Assembly (NCBI GenBank): GCA_035570055.1
Contig: DATMLM010000090.1
Coordinates: 65,685 to 129,684, forward strand
DNA: 64,000 nt
Reading direction: 5' to 3'
Origin: DASRDS01 sp035570055
GTDB taxonomy: Bacteria > Gemmatimonadota > Gemmatimonadetes > Gemmatimonadales > Gemmatimonadaceae
The position numbers were made by a program, and so were the translations under genes. This document shows, in pieces, positions 24,657 through 32,916 of the stretch (its first letter is position 1; each line of letters opens with the position of its first letter). The notes under the pieces are model-generated. The model worked only from the letters and a program-made list of their open reading frames with translations, searched no databases and was not told the DNA's origin.

Positions 24657-26489
24657 TCAAAGAGCCAATGGGATCTGCGGAGCCGCGTCTTGCAGAAACG
24701 CAGGCTTGACCGATTCGCCCGCCATTAGTCGCCGAATCTGTTCAAGATCGCGCAAGAATTGTGATTGAGGAACTGAGAGATATCGCCAGCAACTCAAGCA
24801 CCGCACGGCGGGTTTGGCGTGCTCGGACGAACGCTCCAAGAACTGAGATGCTCGTGCGACATCTCCAACGACCCACGCCGCTACGGCGAGACACTGGTAG
24901 TAGTTCGCGTCGCCGTCGATCTTGGACCTCGCTTCTAGATTCAACACGCCGGCGAACAGCTCTGGGTTCGGCTCACCGATCGCTCCCCAGGTGGCCATCG
25001 CATAGTTGAATGCGCCTGCGATTGCCTTTCGTCCGTAGGTTCCGTACTCCTCCTCCAGGAGAGCCATCGCGGTTCTGAAATCTCCTAGGCCAATGAGGCA
25101 CAATGGCAGGGTATTGCCTCGGATACGCTCCTGGTTTGCTAACCCGCCCTGCGCAAGTAAGGATTCGAACAGTCCGCGTGCCTCGGTGAGCTCTTCTCGC
25201 GACCTGTTTAGATTAGTAGCCAACCACTCAACATGCTCCGGTGCAAGCGATTGCACTGCTGGTTTCCGAGACAGGCCAACGACGGCATGAGGAGAGCCGT
25301 TCCGGATCAATTCAAGTGCAGGGGATAGGTCATTTATCGTCGCATCAGTTCGCTCGAAGACGGCCAACGCGGCTTCAACCGCACCGTCTCTGTCACCAAT
25401 CATATTTCTCGCCCTGGCGAGCGCCGCGAAAACGGACGCTGTCTCCAAGCCCGAGTCTAGCGAACGCTGAAAAAGGGCGAGGGCTTCAGCTGCTTGGTTT
25501 CGGGAGAGCCGCACTTTCCCTATCTGACATAGTACATCACCGTCATCGTGGTGTGCCCGCTCAATCGACTGCAGACGAGCTTCTAGGATTTCGGGCGCTA
25601 CGATCACGCGCTGACGTTGCACATCGTCTAGGAAGGCTATGGCGCCTTTCGTGTCTTGCGGATTCTCAGCTCGAATTCTCCGTGCCAGCTGTTGGTACTG
25701 TTTGGCTAGTCGGCTGCGCGGTCGAGCATCGACAAAGAGCGTTTGCGTCAGCAAGGAGAGACTGTCATAGTGATGAATCACTAACGGTCGCTCAGTCATT
25801 TTCAGGTCCCGCCGGAACGCTCGAAGTTGCCGCGCAATAATCGCGTCCTCATCATCAAGGTCCGGGACGTTTGACGCCACGAAATGGAGCTTGATGTCCC
25901 TTCGTAGAGGAGGCTCTGCCTCTGCGCGGATGTCAGCAACCACGGTCTGCAATCCGCGAAGGTTTTGAGCATTGGGCAAGAAGAGCAGCACTACGGCATC
26001 TGGCAGTTGCCTAGTGCATATCCCCGCCACGTCTGTATGTCCGGTTCTGGAATCAATGAGTACGTAGTCGAACTTTAAGATCGACTCCCATTGCTTCTTA
26101 AGATCCTCGAAAAGGAGGTAGCCATCCTCGTGACTATACAAGGACTCCCAGTCAATGCCGCAGAGCCTTTCAGAATAACTCGCATCGGGGCGCCCAGCGG
26201 GCATAACCCATATTTCCCCGGCCTCTTGGGACTGTACATTCGCTCGATAGATATACTCCGCAGCATCCGGGGTTAAATCGCTTTGCAGATATGCGAGAAC
26301 GTATTCGACAACCCCCGGTCTGTCGGTTGGTGTTCCAGGACTCGCAAGAATGTCGAGCCCAGGAGCCTCGAGATCGAAGTCCACTACTAACACCTTAAGG
26401 CCGCTGTGTGCCAATAAAGCCGCGATATTCGAGAGCGCCATCGTCCGTCCGACGCCGCCCTTAAATGAGTAGAAAGTCGTTGTGTACAC
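24657..26489 (-). CDS. KGGVGR-type ParA/MinD-like ATPase with TPR tail, conflict-system candidate
   Basis: 610 residues. The N-terminus is a SIMIBI NTPase with deviant Walker A (FKGGVGRTM, residues 9-17), then VLVVDFDLEAPGLD and the late motif YVLIDSRTGHTD in place of the usual DxPP. From about 290 the chain is helical TPR-like repeats (ALALFQRSLDSGLETASVFAALARARNMIGDRDGAVEAAL and onward) to the C-terminus. KGGVGR ATPases are known from bacterial conflict systems with effector domains. It is last in a three-gene operon, 7 bp after the MqsA-like gene. The ATPase could sense or gate the toxin pair; that is inference. Confidence 0.75.
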   Translation of the reverse strand: MYTTTFYSFKGGVGRTMALSNIAALLAHSGLKVLVVDFDLEAPGLDILASPGTPTDRPGVVEYVLAYLQSDLTPDAAEYIYRANVQSQEAGEIWVMPAGRPDASYSERLCGIDWESLYSHEDGYLLFEDLKKQWESILKFDYVLIDSRTGHTDVAGICTRQLPDAVVLLFLPNAQNLRGLQTVVADIRAEAEPPLRRDIKLHFVASNVPDLDDEDAIIARQLRAFRRDLKMTERPLVIHHYDSLSLLTQTLFVDARPRSRLAKQYQQLARRIRAENPQDTKGAIAFLDDVQRQRVIVAPEILEARLQSIERAHHDDGDVLCQIGKVRLSRNQAAEALALFQRSLDSGLETASVFAALARARNMIGDRDGAVEAALAVFERTDATINDLSPALELIRNGSPHAVVGLSRKPAVQSLAPEHVEWLATNLNRSREELTEARGLFESLLAQGGLANQERIRGNTLPLCLIGLGDFRTAMALLEEEYGTYGRKAIAGAFNYAMATWGAIGEPNPELFAGVLNLEARSKIDGDANYYQCLAVAAWVVGDVARASQFLERSSEHAKPAVRCLSCWRYLSVPQSQFLRDLEQIRRLMAGESVKPAFLQDAAPQIPLAL

Positions 26490-26496
26490 TAAGGGT

Positions 26497-27114
26497 CTAC
26501 CTGGCCGAGCGATCGATTCGGAGCAACCAAAACTTGGAGCGCTTCCGTACAGCGTCAGGATCGGTTAGTCCTCGGTAGCGCCGTTGGAGTGAGTGGTGCG
26601 CCGTTTTTTCCCCTGGAAGTGCCTCGCCCGGCTTTTCGCCGACGATAGAGCGTAAGCGATGGAACGTGGCAATGTCCTTGATCAGCCGCAGATAACGATC
26701 GTACGCGATAGTCTGAATCATCGAGCCACACTCCCATCGTGCGAGGCTTGCCTCTCCAAGGCCTGTGATCCTCGCAAAGTCGCTTCGGGGCAAACGGTGA
26801 AGTAACCGGAGCGCGCGAATCTGCGCCGGAGTCAGGCGTCCTAGGTGGCGACAGATAGCTTCATGTCTAATGACGTCAGCCTCATGATCCGTGTACTCCG
26901 TTCCACAGGATCGGCATACACGAACTGGAATAAACGCGTCTAAGGCGACCGGATTCTCTTCGCCGTAATCGAACGTCTCAACGTGATTGGCAGTGTCGAT
27001 GTGCGTCCCGCCACAGCTGGGGCAGGGCGCAGGCGGGCGTGAACCCGACCTAATCGGGTCGTTCTCTTCTTGATCGGCTTCCATGGCCCAATCAGCAGGG
27101 TCAAATCGATTCAT
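26497..27114 (-). CDS. MqsA-like antitoxin (zinc finger plus HTH)
   Basis: 205 residues. Two CxxC pairs (CPSCGG near residue 31 and CRSCGTEY near 68) form a YgiT/MqsA-type zinc site. A helix-turn-helix follows (ALRLLHRLPRSDFARITGLGEASLARWECGSMIQTIAYDRYLRLI), then a C-terminal tail with basic residues. MqsA proteins bind toxin through the zinc domain and DNA through the HTH, so this should also repress the operon. The start codon shares a base with the stop of the upstream gene (TAATG), showing coupling. Confidence 0.8.
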   Translation of the reverse strand: MNRFDPADWAMEADQEENDPIRSGSRPPAPCPSCGGTHIDTANHVETFDYGEENPVALDAFIPVRVCRSCGTEYTDHEADVIRHEAICRHLGRLTPAQIRALRLLHRLPRSDFARITGLGEASLARWECGSMIQTIAYDRYLRLIKDIATFHRLRSIVGEKPGEALPGEKTAHHSLQRRYRGLTDPDAVRKRSKFWLLRIDRSAR

Positions 27115-27497
27115 TAGCGAGTGCCATAGCAGTAGTGGAAGCTCCGACCATGGACGTCTCCATTCGGAGTGAGCTGAAGCTTTACGTACACGGACCGACC
27201 GGTCACTCCCAAGGGGATGCGCATGATGTACGCAGCTGCCCCGGGAGGATGGTCAAGTACGACGCATTGGATTGGGTGTCCCTCCTCCAACCAGACGGCC
27301 ACGTGATGCCAGGCCGATATCGCGTCGAACGGAAGGTCGGTCTCAGGGTTGGTAACTTTGCCCGGCGTCCACTCAGTTGGTGCAGTTCTGGAGAACGCGC
27401 TGCTGCGCCGATTCTTGTTCCGGCAGGCCGATGCCAGTTTAGCCCTGGTTGCTGGCTCATTGTTTGGCGCAGGTTCGCGGGCGGTCATTCGGCCCAC
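27114..27497 (-). CDS. MqsR-like small toxin candidate
   Basis: 127 residues; the conserved part begins near residue 50: AWHHVAVWLEEGHPIQCVVLDHPPGAAAYIMRIPLG...YVKLQLTPNGDVHGRSFHYCYG. A compact basic protein with alternating strands and a closing GRSFHY motif fits the RelE/MqsR-type small partner found upstream of MqsA-like antitoxins. The first about 40 residues are Arg/Lys-rich and may be non-native; later starts are possible. First gene of the three-gene operon. RNase activity is not evident from the sequence alone. Confidence 0.55.
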   Translation of the reverse strand: MGRMTAREPAPNNEPATRAKLASACRNKNRRSSAFSRTAPTEWTPGKVTNPETDLPFDAISAWHHVAVWLEEGHPIQCVVLDHPPGAAAYIMRIPLGVTGRSVYVKLQLTPNGDVHGRSFHYCYGTR

Positions 27498-28098
27498 CTT
27501 GCGGCCGCCGCCTCGTCGCCCCGAATACTCTCACATGATACGACCAAACGCAAGATTTGTTTCATCGCGAGTTTGTGAGAGCACGGGCCGATCAATTGAT
27601 ACAAATTAAGAGACTCACGACCCGAACGACAGGGTGTTTGCATCGCTGCACAGGCGCCAAGCGGGAGCACGGTAGTTGGCGTTGGAGACCGTGAGCGCTG
27701 CCAACGTGTCGATTGGCAAGCATAAAATGGTCATTGGCAGAACGCATTGAGATTGATATGAGGTTTATTACGATTATCAACTGACAGCGTGGCCCAGCGT
27801 CGGGACTGCCGAATAAATCGCCAATTTGGCGTTCGTTCAAGTACCGGTATTGATTGGATTTCCCCAAAGCGATCGAGTCACCCCGTCGGTCGTGGACAAC
27901 TGGCAGTTGTCAGACTGTCATAGCATTAGGCTGTTGCATAATCCCACTAATGACGATTTAGGCTAATCGTAATTCACATCACAACAGAGTGTTGATGGTA
28001 AATAGGGTTATTAACGCTCATTATTGGGTCGTGTCATGGATCTGTCTTGCAGTGGGCGCCGGGACGGGCGTATATTGTCAGGGTCCAATAGTACAGGG
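27498..28098. promoter_or_regulatory. 600-bp AT-richer spacer with two perfect palindromes
   Basis: Divergent space between the toxin operon and the next gene. It holds CGCCAATTTGGCG (27819-27831) and GACAACTG-G-CAGTTGTC (27895-27911), both perfect. Lower GC than the surroundings, with several TTAGG/TTATTA stretches (27925-28023) that could contain promoters. No convincing coding sequence is seen. Confidence 0.45.
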
Positions 28099-28926
28099 AT
28101 GATGCCCATGGCTGACGCCGCAGGGTTGGAGCGAGGGGTCAAGAATCCGTCGGACACGCTACAAGAGGCCGAAACGATGCTTCAGCACGTTCGAGAGCAG
28201 GTCGGTTTCGGTCCCGCGAGTCGCGAAGTGCTTGCTGAAGCTCTCGGCTATCGAGGGATTAGTGGCACTTCGGGTCGCAAGGTGGCTGCGCTCTCCCACT
28301 ATGGTCTCCTCGAGCGCGCCGGCAGCGGTTATCGAATCAGCGACCTCGGAAAGCAGCTCTTGATGCCGAAGGAGCCGTCGGAACGCGGTCGCGCGCTCGC
28401 GGTCGCGGCTCGGACGCCCGCGCTTTATCAACGACTATGGGCGCGATACCAGGGAGGTCCCCTACCTGCTTTGTTACCGAACCTTCTAGTGCGCGAGCAT
28501 GGCGTCAACCAGCGCTCAGCGGACGAGGTAGCGAAGATCTTCCGCGAGACGATGCAGTTCGCGGGGCTGCTTCGGAACGGCATCATGCAGGACGACGCCC
28601 CAGATGGACACGAGACTGCATCTGAGCCTAGCGCGCGGTCTCAGACGCAGCCTGTCGCGACTTGGCCCGATTTGCAGCCGCGGGCTGGTTTCGTCGAGGA
28701 AGAACGTCTTGTGGCTCAGTCAGCGACTGACGATCGGCAGCAAGCGGATTCGAGGAGGACACAGCGATACACGGTTGCCCTCGATAAGGCAGGCCGCCTA
28801 GCGGTGATCGATCTGCCACTCCCGCTGCTCCATCGCGACTTGCAGAAGATTCTCGCGTGGGTCGACTACATGAATACTGTGGTTGAGGACGGGGACACGA
28901 GTGAGCCGGCCGGGGACGCCGGGTAG
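28099..28926 (+). CDS. Putative winged-helix DNA-binding protein of the element
   Basis: 275 residues if started at ATG 28099 (MMPMADAAGLERG); the open frame reaches up to 28024. Residues about 20-85 look like a winged helix (SREVLAEALGYRGISGTSGRKVAALSHYGLLERAGSGYRISDLGKQLL). A middle helical part (YQRLWARYQGGPLPALLPNLLVREHGVNQRSADEVAKIFRETMQFAGLL) follows, and after a low-complexity linker a short conserved-looking tail (YTVALDKAGRLAVIDLPLPLLHRDLQKILAWVDYM). Seen on mobile elements but without assigned role. It could control the neighbouring cassettes or act in transfer. Confidence 0.6.
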   Translation: MMPMADAAGLERGVKNPSDTLQEAETMLQHVREQVGFGPASREVLAEALGYRGISGTSGRKVAALSHYGLLERAGSGYRISDLGKQLLMPKEPSERGRALAVAARTPALYQRLWARYQGGPLPALLPNLLVREHGVNQRSADEVAKIFRETMQFAGLLRNGIMQDDAPDGHETASEPSARSQTQPVATWPDLQPRAGFVEEERLVAQSATDDRQQADSRRTQRYTVALDKAGRLAVIDLPLPLLHRDLQKILAWVDYMNTVVEDGDTSEPAGDAG

Positions 28927-29425
28927 TCGAGCGGCCGTAGTGGGCTGGGCGAGGCTACGAGGCGACGTAGCGGGCCGGATAACGTCCAACGCGAGAGGAG
29001 GGCGGGAACAGGGCTACCGAGTTAGACGTTCGTGAGAACCGCAGCGGAGTCCAACACCACTGACGGCTGTTGCGTCCATCCCGGGAAAAGCCGAGCGTCC
29101 AACACTCAGCCTGCCCTGTCCCCGTACCCCAACCTAGCTCGAAGGACGCTGTCGTCCAAAGGTCTGCGTCCTTCTTCGAGTCCTCAACGTCTGTTACTCG
29201 GCTTTCGTCCCACCCGCCGGTCCAGTTAACAGAAGGGGCGATTTCTCACGGAGTACGCGAGAGATCGCTCCTTCTCGTTGGGCGTGCCCACAGAACTGCA
29301 AACAGTCCCGCAACTGAACAATGCCGGAGTCGGTCGAGCACGACACGTACCATCGTCGTGGTCGACCGGCACCGGCACTCCAACGCCGAAGGCGTTGCCT
29401 CGGCAAGAGGGCGTGGCGGTTACTT
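28927..29425. other. Non-coding segment with attC-like inverted repeat and the internal copy of the left-end block
   Basis: AACGTCCAAC (28981-28990) and GTTAGACGTT (29021-29030) form a 10-bp inverted repeat with one mismatch and resemble integron attC ends. The block 29221-29309 duplicates 24074-24161, including the hairpin and one CCCACAG. No gene found on either strand. Confidence 0.45.
29221..29309 (+). repeat. Internal direct copy of the element's left-end block
   Basis: About 89 bp matching 24074-24161 with scattered changes (for example TCCAGTTAACAGAAGGGGCG). It keeps the hairpin GGCGATTTCTC / GAGAGATCGC and the first CCCACAG (29287-29293); the second motif has degenerated to CAAACAG. 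Suggests an old end buried inside the element. Confidence 0.75.
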
Positions 29426-29605
29426 CTACGCTCTCTCGCGATTTCGCGTCGCCAGCGCACGGAGCGCATCACTTACCGACTGCGATGTCGGAAATATCTC
29501 GGCTACATCTACATCACGATCGAGCACGATGATGTTCGTGTCCCGGGCGTAGCGCGCGGCGTACTTCCCACGAACGCCACTGGTGAAGTCGTACTCGTCT
29601 CGCAC
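29426..29605 (-). CDS. Short antitoxin-like protein (59 residues)
   Basis: GTG start at 29605 overlapping the preceding stop as TAGTG. The sequence reads RDEYDFTSGVRGKYAARY, ARDTNIIVLDRDVDVAEIFP, then TSQSVSDALRALATRNRERA. The pattern YDF..GVRGKYA.RY...TNIIVLD.DVAE.FP...SV..ALR is common to small antitoxin-like proteins in toxin-antitoxin loci. It is last in the three-gene HEPN operon. It is short and easily missed; the conserved pattern and coupling support it. Confidence 0.75.
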   Translation of the reverse strand: MRDEYDFTSGVRGKYAARYARDTNIIVLDRDVDVAEIFPTSQSVSDALRALATRNRERA

Positions 29606-29994
29606 TACGCGGCTCGCGGGACGGATTGCGAGGTGATGATGATCGCATCCCTTCCTTCAAGGCCGAGCGATGTAGTCTCAAGCTTCACCTCGCCATGCTC
29701 GACGTGACCCACCGCGTCGTTAATAGCCCGCACTAGCGGCTCCGTCGGACGAAGAATCGCGATTTGGGACAGCGCGAGCAGCACGTCGTTGCCTGGCCCG
29801 CGTTTAAGCTCCTGGACCAATACATCCAGGGTCTCTCGGTCGCTTGAACTAAACCACGGGGCAGCAACGACAAGATCCCACATGCCCGGAAACTCCGGAC
29901 GCTCAACAAGCGCAAACAACGTGAATGGCCCGTGCTCGCGAGCCAACTTTACCTCGAAGTCACGAAGGATCTGGACCACTGTCGGATAACTCAT
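29605..29994 (-). CDS. Unknown 129-residue partner of the HEPN protein
   Basis: Overlaps the HEPN gene as ATGA and the antitoxin gene as TAGTG, so it is the middle of a tightly coupled triplet. The chain has an alpha/beta character: VVQILRDFEVKLAREHGPFTLFALVERPEFPGMWDLVVAAPWFSS, then SDRETLDVLVQEL and a central LLALSQIAILRPTEPLVRAI. No known catalytic motif is visible. Position and size suggest a toxin or antitoxin subunit; I cannot say which. Confidence 0.65.
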   Translation of the reverse strand: MSYPTVVQILRDFEVKLAREHGPFTLFALVERPEFPGMWDLVVAAPWFSSSDRETLDVLVQELKRGPGNDVLLALSQIAILRPTEPLVRAINDAVGHVEHGEVKLETTSLGLEGRDAIIITSQSVPRAA

Positions 29995-30386
29995 AGCGCG
30001 CCCAGTAGTGTTATGGTGGCACTGATCATATCAGTAGCGTCCGTCGCACTGGCGGTTCCGATCTGCTTGTAACGTGACTCTGGACGCCATCCCTCGACGA
30101 CGCTCCACTCTGCGAGGTGGTTGGTTCTGACTTGTTTCTCCAGCCCTGAGAGCTTTAGCAGAATCCCCAGATCGTGAGTCCGAAAGGACATCAAGCTGTT
30201 GAATTCCCCGCGCGTCTCTGGAAAACTCGCCCAGTTGAGGGTCTTGCAGATACGCGCCTTGAGTGCGATCTCAACGGCATAGCCACACAGGTAGAGAGCA
30301 CCATCAAATCGGTTCGCAACTGCGAGCACCTCGGCATCGGCAAGCCGAGCCCGTGCTATCTGATCAAGATCGCTTACGACGAGCAT
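29991..30386 (-). CDS. HEPN-domain protein
   Basis: 131 residues, first gene of the triplet. RARLADAEVLAVANRFDGALYLCGYAVEIALKARIC is the usual opening helix pair of HEPN proteins, followed by TLNWASFPE and FRTHDLGILLKLSG (the HDLxxLL block typical of this family). The strict RxxxxH nuclease motif of RNase HEPNs is not clear, so catalytic activity is uncertain. HEPN proteins are common toxins or RNA-binding parts in toxin-antitoxin and abortive systems. Confidence 0.75.
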   Translation of the reverse strand: MLVVSDLDQIARARLADAEVLAVANRFDGALYLCGYAVEIALKARICKTLNWASFPETRGEFNSLMSFRTHDLGILLKLSGLEKQVRTNHLAEWSVVEGWRPESRYKQIGTASATDATDMISATITLLGAL

Positions 30387-30609
30387 AGCTGCTAGTCTAT
30401 TCCCGGAGAGTGTCGGACCTCCTCCCCACTCGGCTGCGGATAGGGAGGCCCGGAGTGGATGCCAAGCCTATCCATGGTCCCTCTGTGAGTCAACGAACGG
30501 ATCTCCTCGGTATGTCGCGTCAGGGCCGTAAGCCCGCGTCGTCGCGTCTTGGCCTGACGATGCCGTGTGCTCGATCAGGAATCCACTCCAACCAGGTATC
30601 TCGCGCCGT

Positions 30610-30906
30610 CTAGCACCAAATGACCGAGGTGACGCCGGTCGCGCCGGAGCTGGACGGCGCGTCTGTCTCTCGTTCCGGACGCGGGGAGAATACCTCATCC
30701 ACCGGGTGTCCAAGAAACTGTGCGATGCGTTCCCTTAGGGCTGCGCTGCCTTCTCGTCCCTCCTTATGCCCTTCCGGGCCAGCCAAGACGAGCATGAGGT
30801 GGTTGTACGACACGCCGAGTCTGCGAGCGGCGTTGCTCATGGTGAGTCGTTGGAGCGTTGCGACGGCCCGGAATGCGGCCTTGCGTTCGAGCGGGGTCAT
30901 GGTCAT
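30610..30906 (-). CDS. Cro/YdaS-like HTH regulator
   Basis: 98 residues. The N-terminal two thirds form a phage-type HTH (VATLQRLTMSNAARRLGVSYNHLMLVLAGPEGHKEGREGSAALRERIAQFLGHPVDEVF). The rest is low-complexity. It is divergent from a second HTH gene at 31052, with repeated sites between, giving a cI/Cro-like switch layout. Confidence 0.65.
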   Translation of the reverse strand: MTMTPLERKAAFRAVATLQRLTMSNAARRLGVSYNHLMLVLAGPEGHKEGREGSAALRERIAQFLGHPVDEVFSPRPERETDAPSSSGATGVTSVIWC

Positions 30907-31051
30907 GGCGGTCTCGCTGCTATCGGAAACGGGTACACCGGATCTTGTATACCCGGTGCGGGGCTATATAGCAGATACGGGGCTATATTGTCAATGCTGC
31001 GCTACAGCGAAGATTCCCCCGGGGGACGCACTCTCTACCCGGGGGCTTCGC
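30907..31051. promoter_or_regulatory. Shared operator region of the divergent HTH pair
   Basis: CGGGGCTATAT occurs at 30959-30969 and 30978-30988, 19 bp apart. Upstream, GGGTACA (30931-30937) and TGTATACCC (30946-30954) form an imperfect inverted repeat. TATATAG and TATATTG in the repeats resemble -10 boxes. These are likely repressor sites overlapping both promoters. Confidence 0.5.
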
Positions 31052-31294
31052 GTGGTGCGTTGGCGTATCAGGGAGTTGCTTGCCGAGCGGGAGATGTCGC
31101 TCTATGAATTCGCTCGCGCGATTGGCTACGCGAAAGTCGGGTCCGTCTACCGACGGTTCCCGGTGAATGGGGAGTTTCGCGGGGATGTGAATGCCAAGCT
31201 GCTCGATCGGATGTGCACCGTGTTGGGTGTCGGTGTTGGCGACATCCTGGAGCACGTTCCAGATACGCCGACGCCTCGCGGTCGAAAGCGATAG
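31052..31294 (+). CDS. XRE-like HTH regulator
   Basis: 80 residues from GTG 31052 or 31055. It reads VRWRIRELLAEREMSLYEFARAIGYAKVGSVYRRFPV, then LLDRMCTVLGVGVGDILEHVPD, a Cro/C1-type fold. The long open frame upstream has no coding character. Its stop lies 2 bp from the convergent relaxase stop, so it probably controls mobilisation or integration genes. Confidence 0.7.
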   Translation: MVRWRIRELLAEREMSLYEFARAIGYAKVGSVYRRFPVNGEFRGDVNAKLLDRMCTVLGVGVGDILEHVPDTPTPRGRKR

Positions 31295-31296
31295 CC

Positions 31297-32916
31297 TCAG
31301 CGCCCCAATCCCTCCTCTCGGCCTAGCAGGACGTGGCGGGCGCCACGCGCCACGCGCAGCGCGAAGTCGTACTGAGGCTGAGTGACTTGTCCGGCAAAGC
31401 GATTCAGATCCCCGTGACCGAAATCCCGGACCGTGTGGCGCAGCTCGCGCACAAGCTCGCCCCGCGTCGGACGAGCGTCCCGCATCGTGCCGAGCTTGTC
31501 GAGGTGTTGCTCGGCATTCCGGATCCGGTCGCCAAGTTCCGCCCTTACGCCGGAGTAGTCGCGCAGTCCTTCGACTGCGGGCCCGCGGTGGCCTTCAATC
31601 TGGACGCGCAGCTGGTCGGTCGCCGCGCGCGCCGCGTAAGCCTGCGCGGCCGCGTCGCCGGCGTGCCCTCGCGCCGTGTCGTACTCGGTCCTGGTCACGA
31701 GTCCGAAGACTGCCTTATGCTCAGTCGGGCGCAGCGTCCCGAAGGCTTCGGGATGGTGCTCCATCCTTCGAGCAGCGCGCTCGAATCCCTCCGTCTTCGC
31801 GATCTGATCGAAATGCTCCCGAGCGTCCTCGGGTCGGGCGTACACCTTAGTGAGCGTCTGGTCGAACTGGTCGCTTTTGTACCTCGCTCGTTCGGCCGCG
31901 CTCTCTAACTGATCAAAGTGCGCTCGGTCGCTCGCCAGGTTCTCCTGGGCCCGTTCTATCGCGCGCTCGATCGCCTTGAGCCGCGACAGGTCCCGCACGA
32001 GCTCCGCCGCCTCGCGCGCTAGGTCCGGGCCGTGCGCCTGGTGGAGGGGGCTCGGCGCCCGGTCCCCAGCACCGACAGTCGGCTCCCGCACCGTCCCGCC
32101 ATGGGTAGGCTGACGCGTGCTCGGCGCCTCGTGGTCGGGGCCGCGGCTCCGGTGTGCTTCGTCGTAGGACCCGAGTCGCTGCTCGAGCTTCCCGAAGGAC
32201 AGCTCGCGATGCACGCGCGAGGCCTTCACTTCGGTCTGGCCATCCGTGAACACGAGCCCCTGGCCCTTCCGCTCCACCTCGAATCCGTACTCGGCGAGTT
32301 TGCTTTCGAGCTGCTCCCACGATTGTGCAGCTCGTAGCTCCGGCGCGTGCGCCTTGATCCGGTCGAGCAGCGGCTCGGTTCCCGTGCGCTTGGCTTCCCT
32401 GTACTCACCGGACGTCACATGCGACTCACGCGAGTGACCGTCGCGTTCGTGGAAGCTGCTCCGGACTTCGTGGAGGCCGAGCGCGCGCTCCTGCTCGCGC
32501 ATGACGCGCTGCATGGCGGGATAGTCCTGCCACCGGTCCCAGGCCCGCGTGGTCTCCGGATCGATCCGGTTGACCATGATGTGGAAATGGGCATGTGGGC
32601 GGTCGTTGTGCGCGACGATCAGCGCCTGGTGGTTGCCAAGCCCGAGCTCGTCCAAGAGCCGGTCGGCGACGCGCTCCATCTGCTGCTGGGTCACGACGTC
32701 GCCGGGGTGGAACGAGACGGCGATGTGATAGACCGGCTTCTCGACCCGCACGTTCTCCGCCGCGGTTGCTTCCATGACTCGACCGGCCAGGTCCGGGTCG
32801 TCGACTGGCAGGTTCCGTGTGCTCGTCCACTCGACGCGGTCGACGCCGTTTTTCGGCTCGGTGAGATAATCGGCCAGGGCGCCGAAGCTCTTGCCGCTGC
32901 TGCACACGGCGATCAC
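31297..32916 (-). CDS. MobA/VirD2-type relaxase
   Basis: 539 residues. The relaxase domain is N-terminal: a Y-containing motif in the first 30 residues, YHIAVSFHPGD near 63-73, and the metal triad HAHFH at 108-112 followed by IMVNRID. Relaxases nick oriT and stay bound to the transferred strand. The C-terminal half (from about 275) is charged and coiled-coil-like (LSRLKAIERAIERAQENLASDRAHFDQLESAAERARYKSDQF). It starts inside the MobC gene stop (ATGA), so the two are one operon. Confidence 0.9.
   Translation of the reverse strand: MIAVCSSGKSFGALADYLTEPKNGVDRVEWTSTRNLPVDDPDLAGRVMEATAAENVRVEKPVYHIAVSFHPGDVVTQQQMERVADRLLDELGLGNHQALIVAHNDRPHAHFHIMVNRIDPETTRAWDRWQDYPAMQRVMREQERALGLHEVRSSFHERDGHSRESHVTSGEYREAKRTGTEPLLDRIKAHAPELRAAQSWEQLESKLAEYGFEVERKGQGLVFTDGQTEVKASRVHRELSFGKLEQRLGSYDEAHRSRGPDHEAPSTRQPTHGGTVREPTVGAGDRAPSPLHQAHGPDLAREAAELVRDLSRLKAIERAIERAQENLASDRAHFDQLESAAERARYKSDQFDQTLTKVYARPEDAREHFDQIAKTEGFERAARRMEHHPEAFGTLRPTEHKAVFGLVTRTEYDTARGHAGDAAAQAYAARAATDQLRVQIEGHRGPAVEGLRDYSGVRAELGDRIRNAEQHLDKLGTMRDARPTRGELVRELRHTVRDFGHGDLNRFAGQVTQPQYDFALRVARGARHVLLGREEGLGR

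Noticed and set aside
28981..29030. Firm call of an integron attC site
   Set aside because: Only the outer ends match; length is short and inner stems are weak, and no integron integrase is present, so it is left as a low-score finding.
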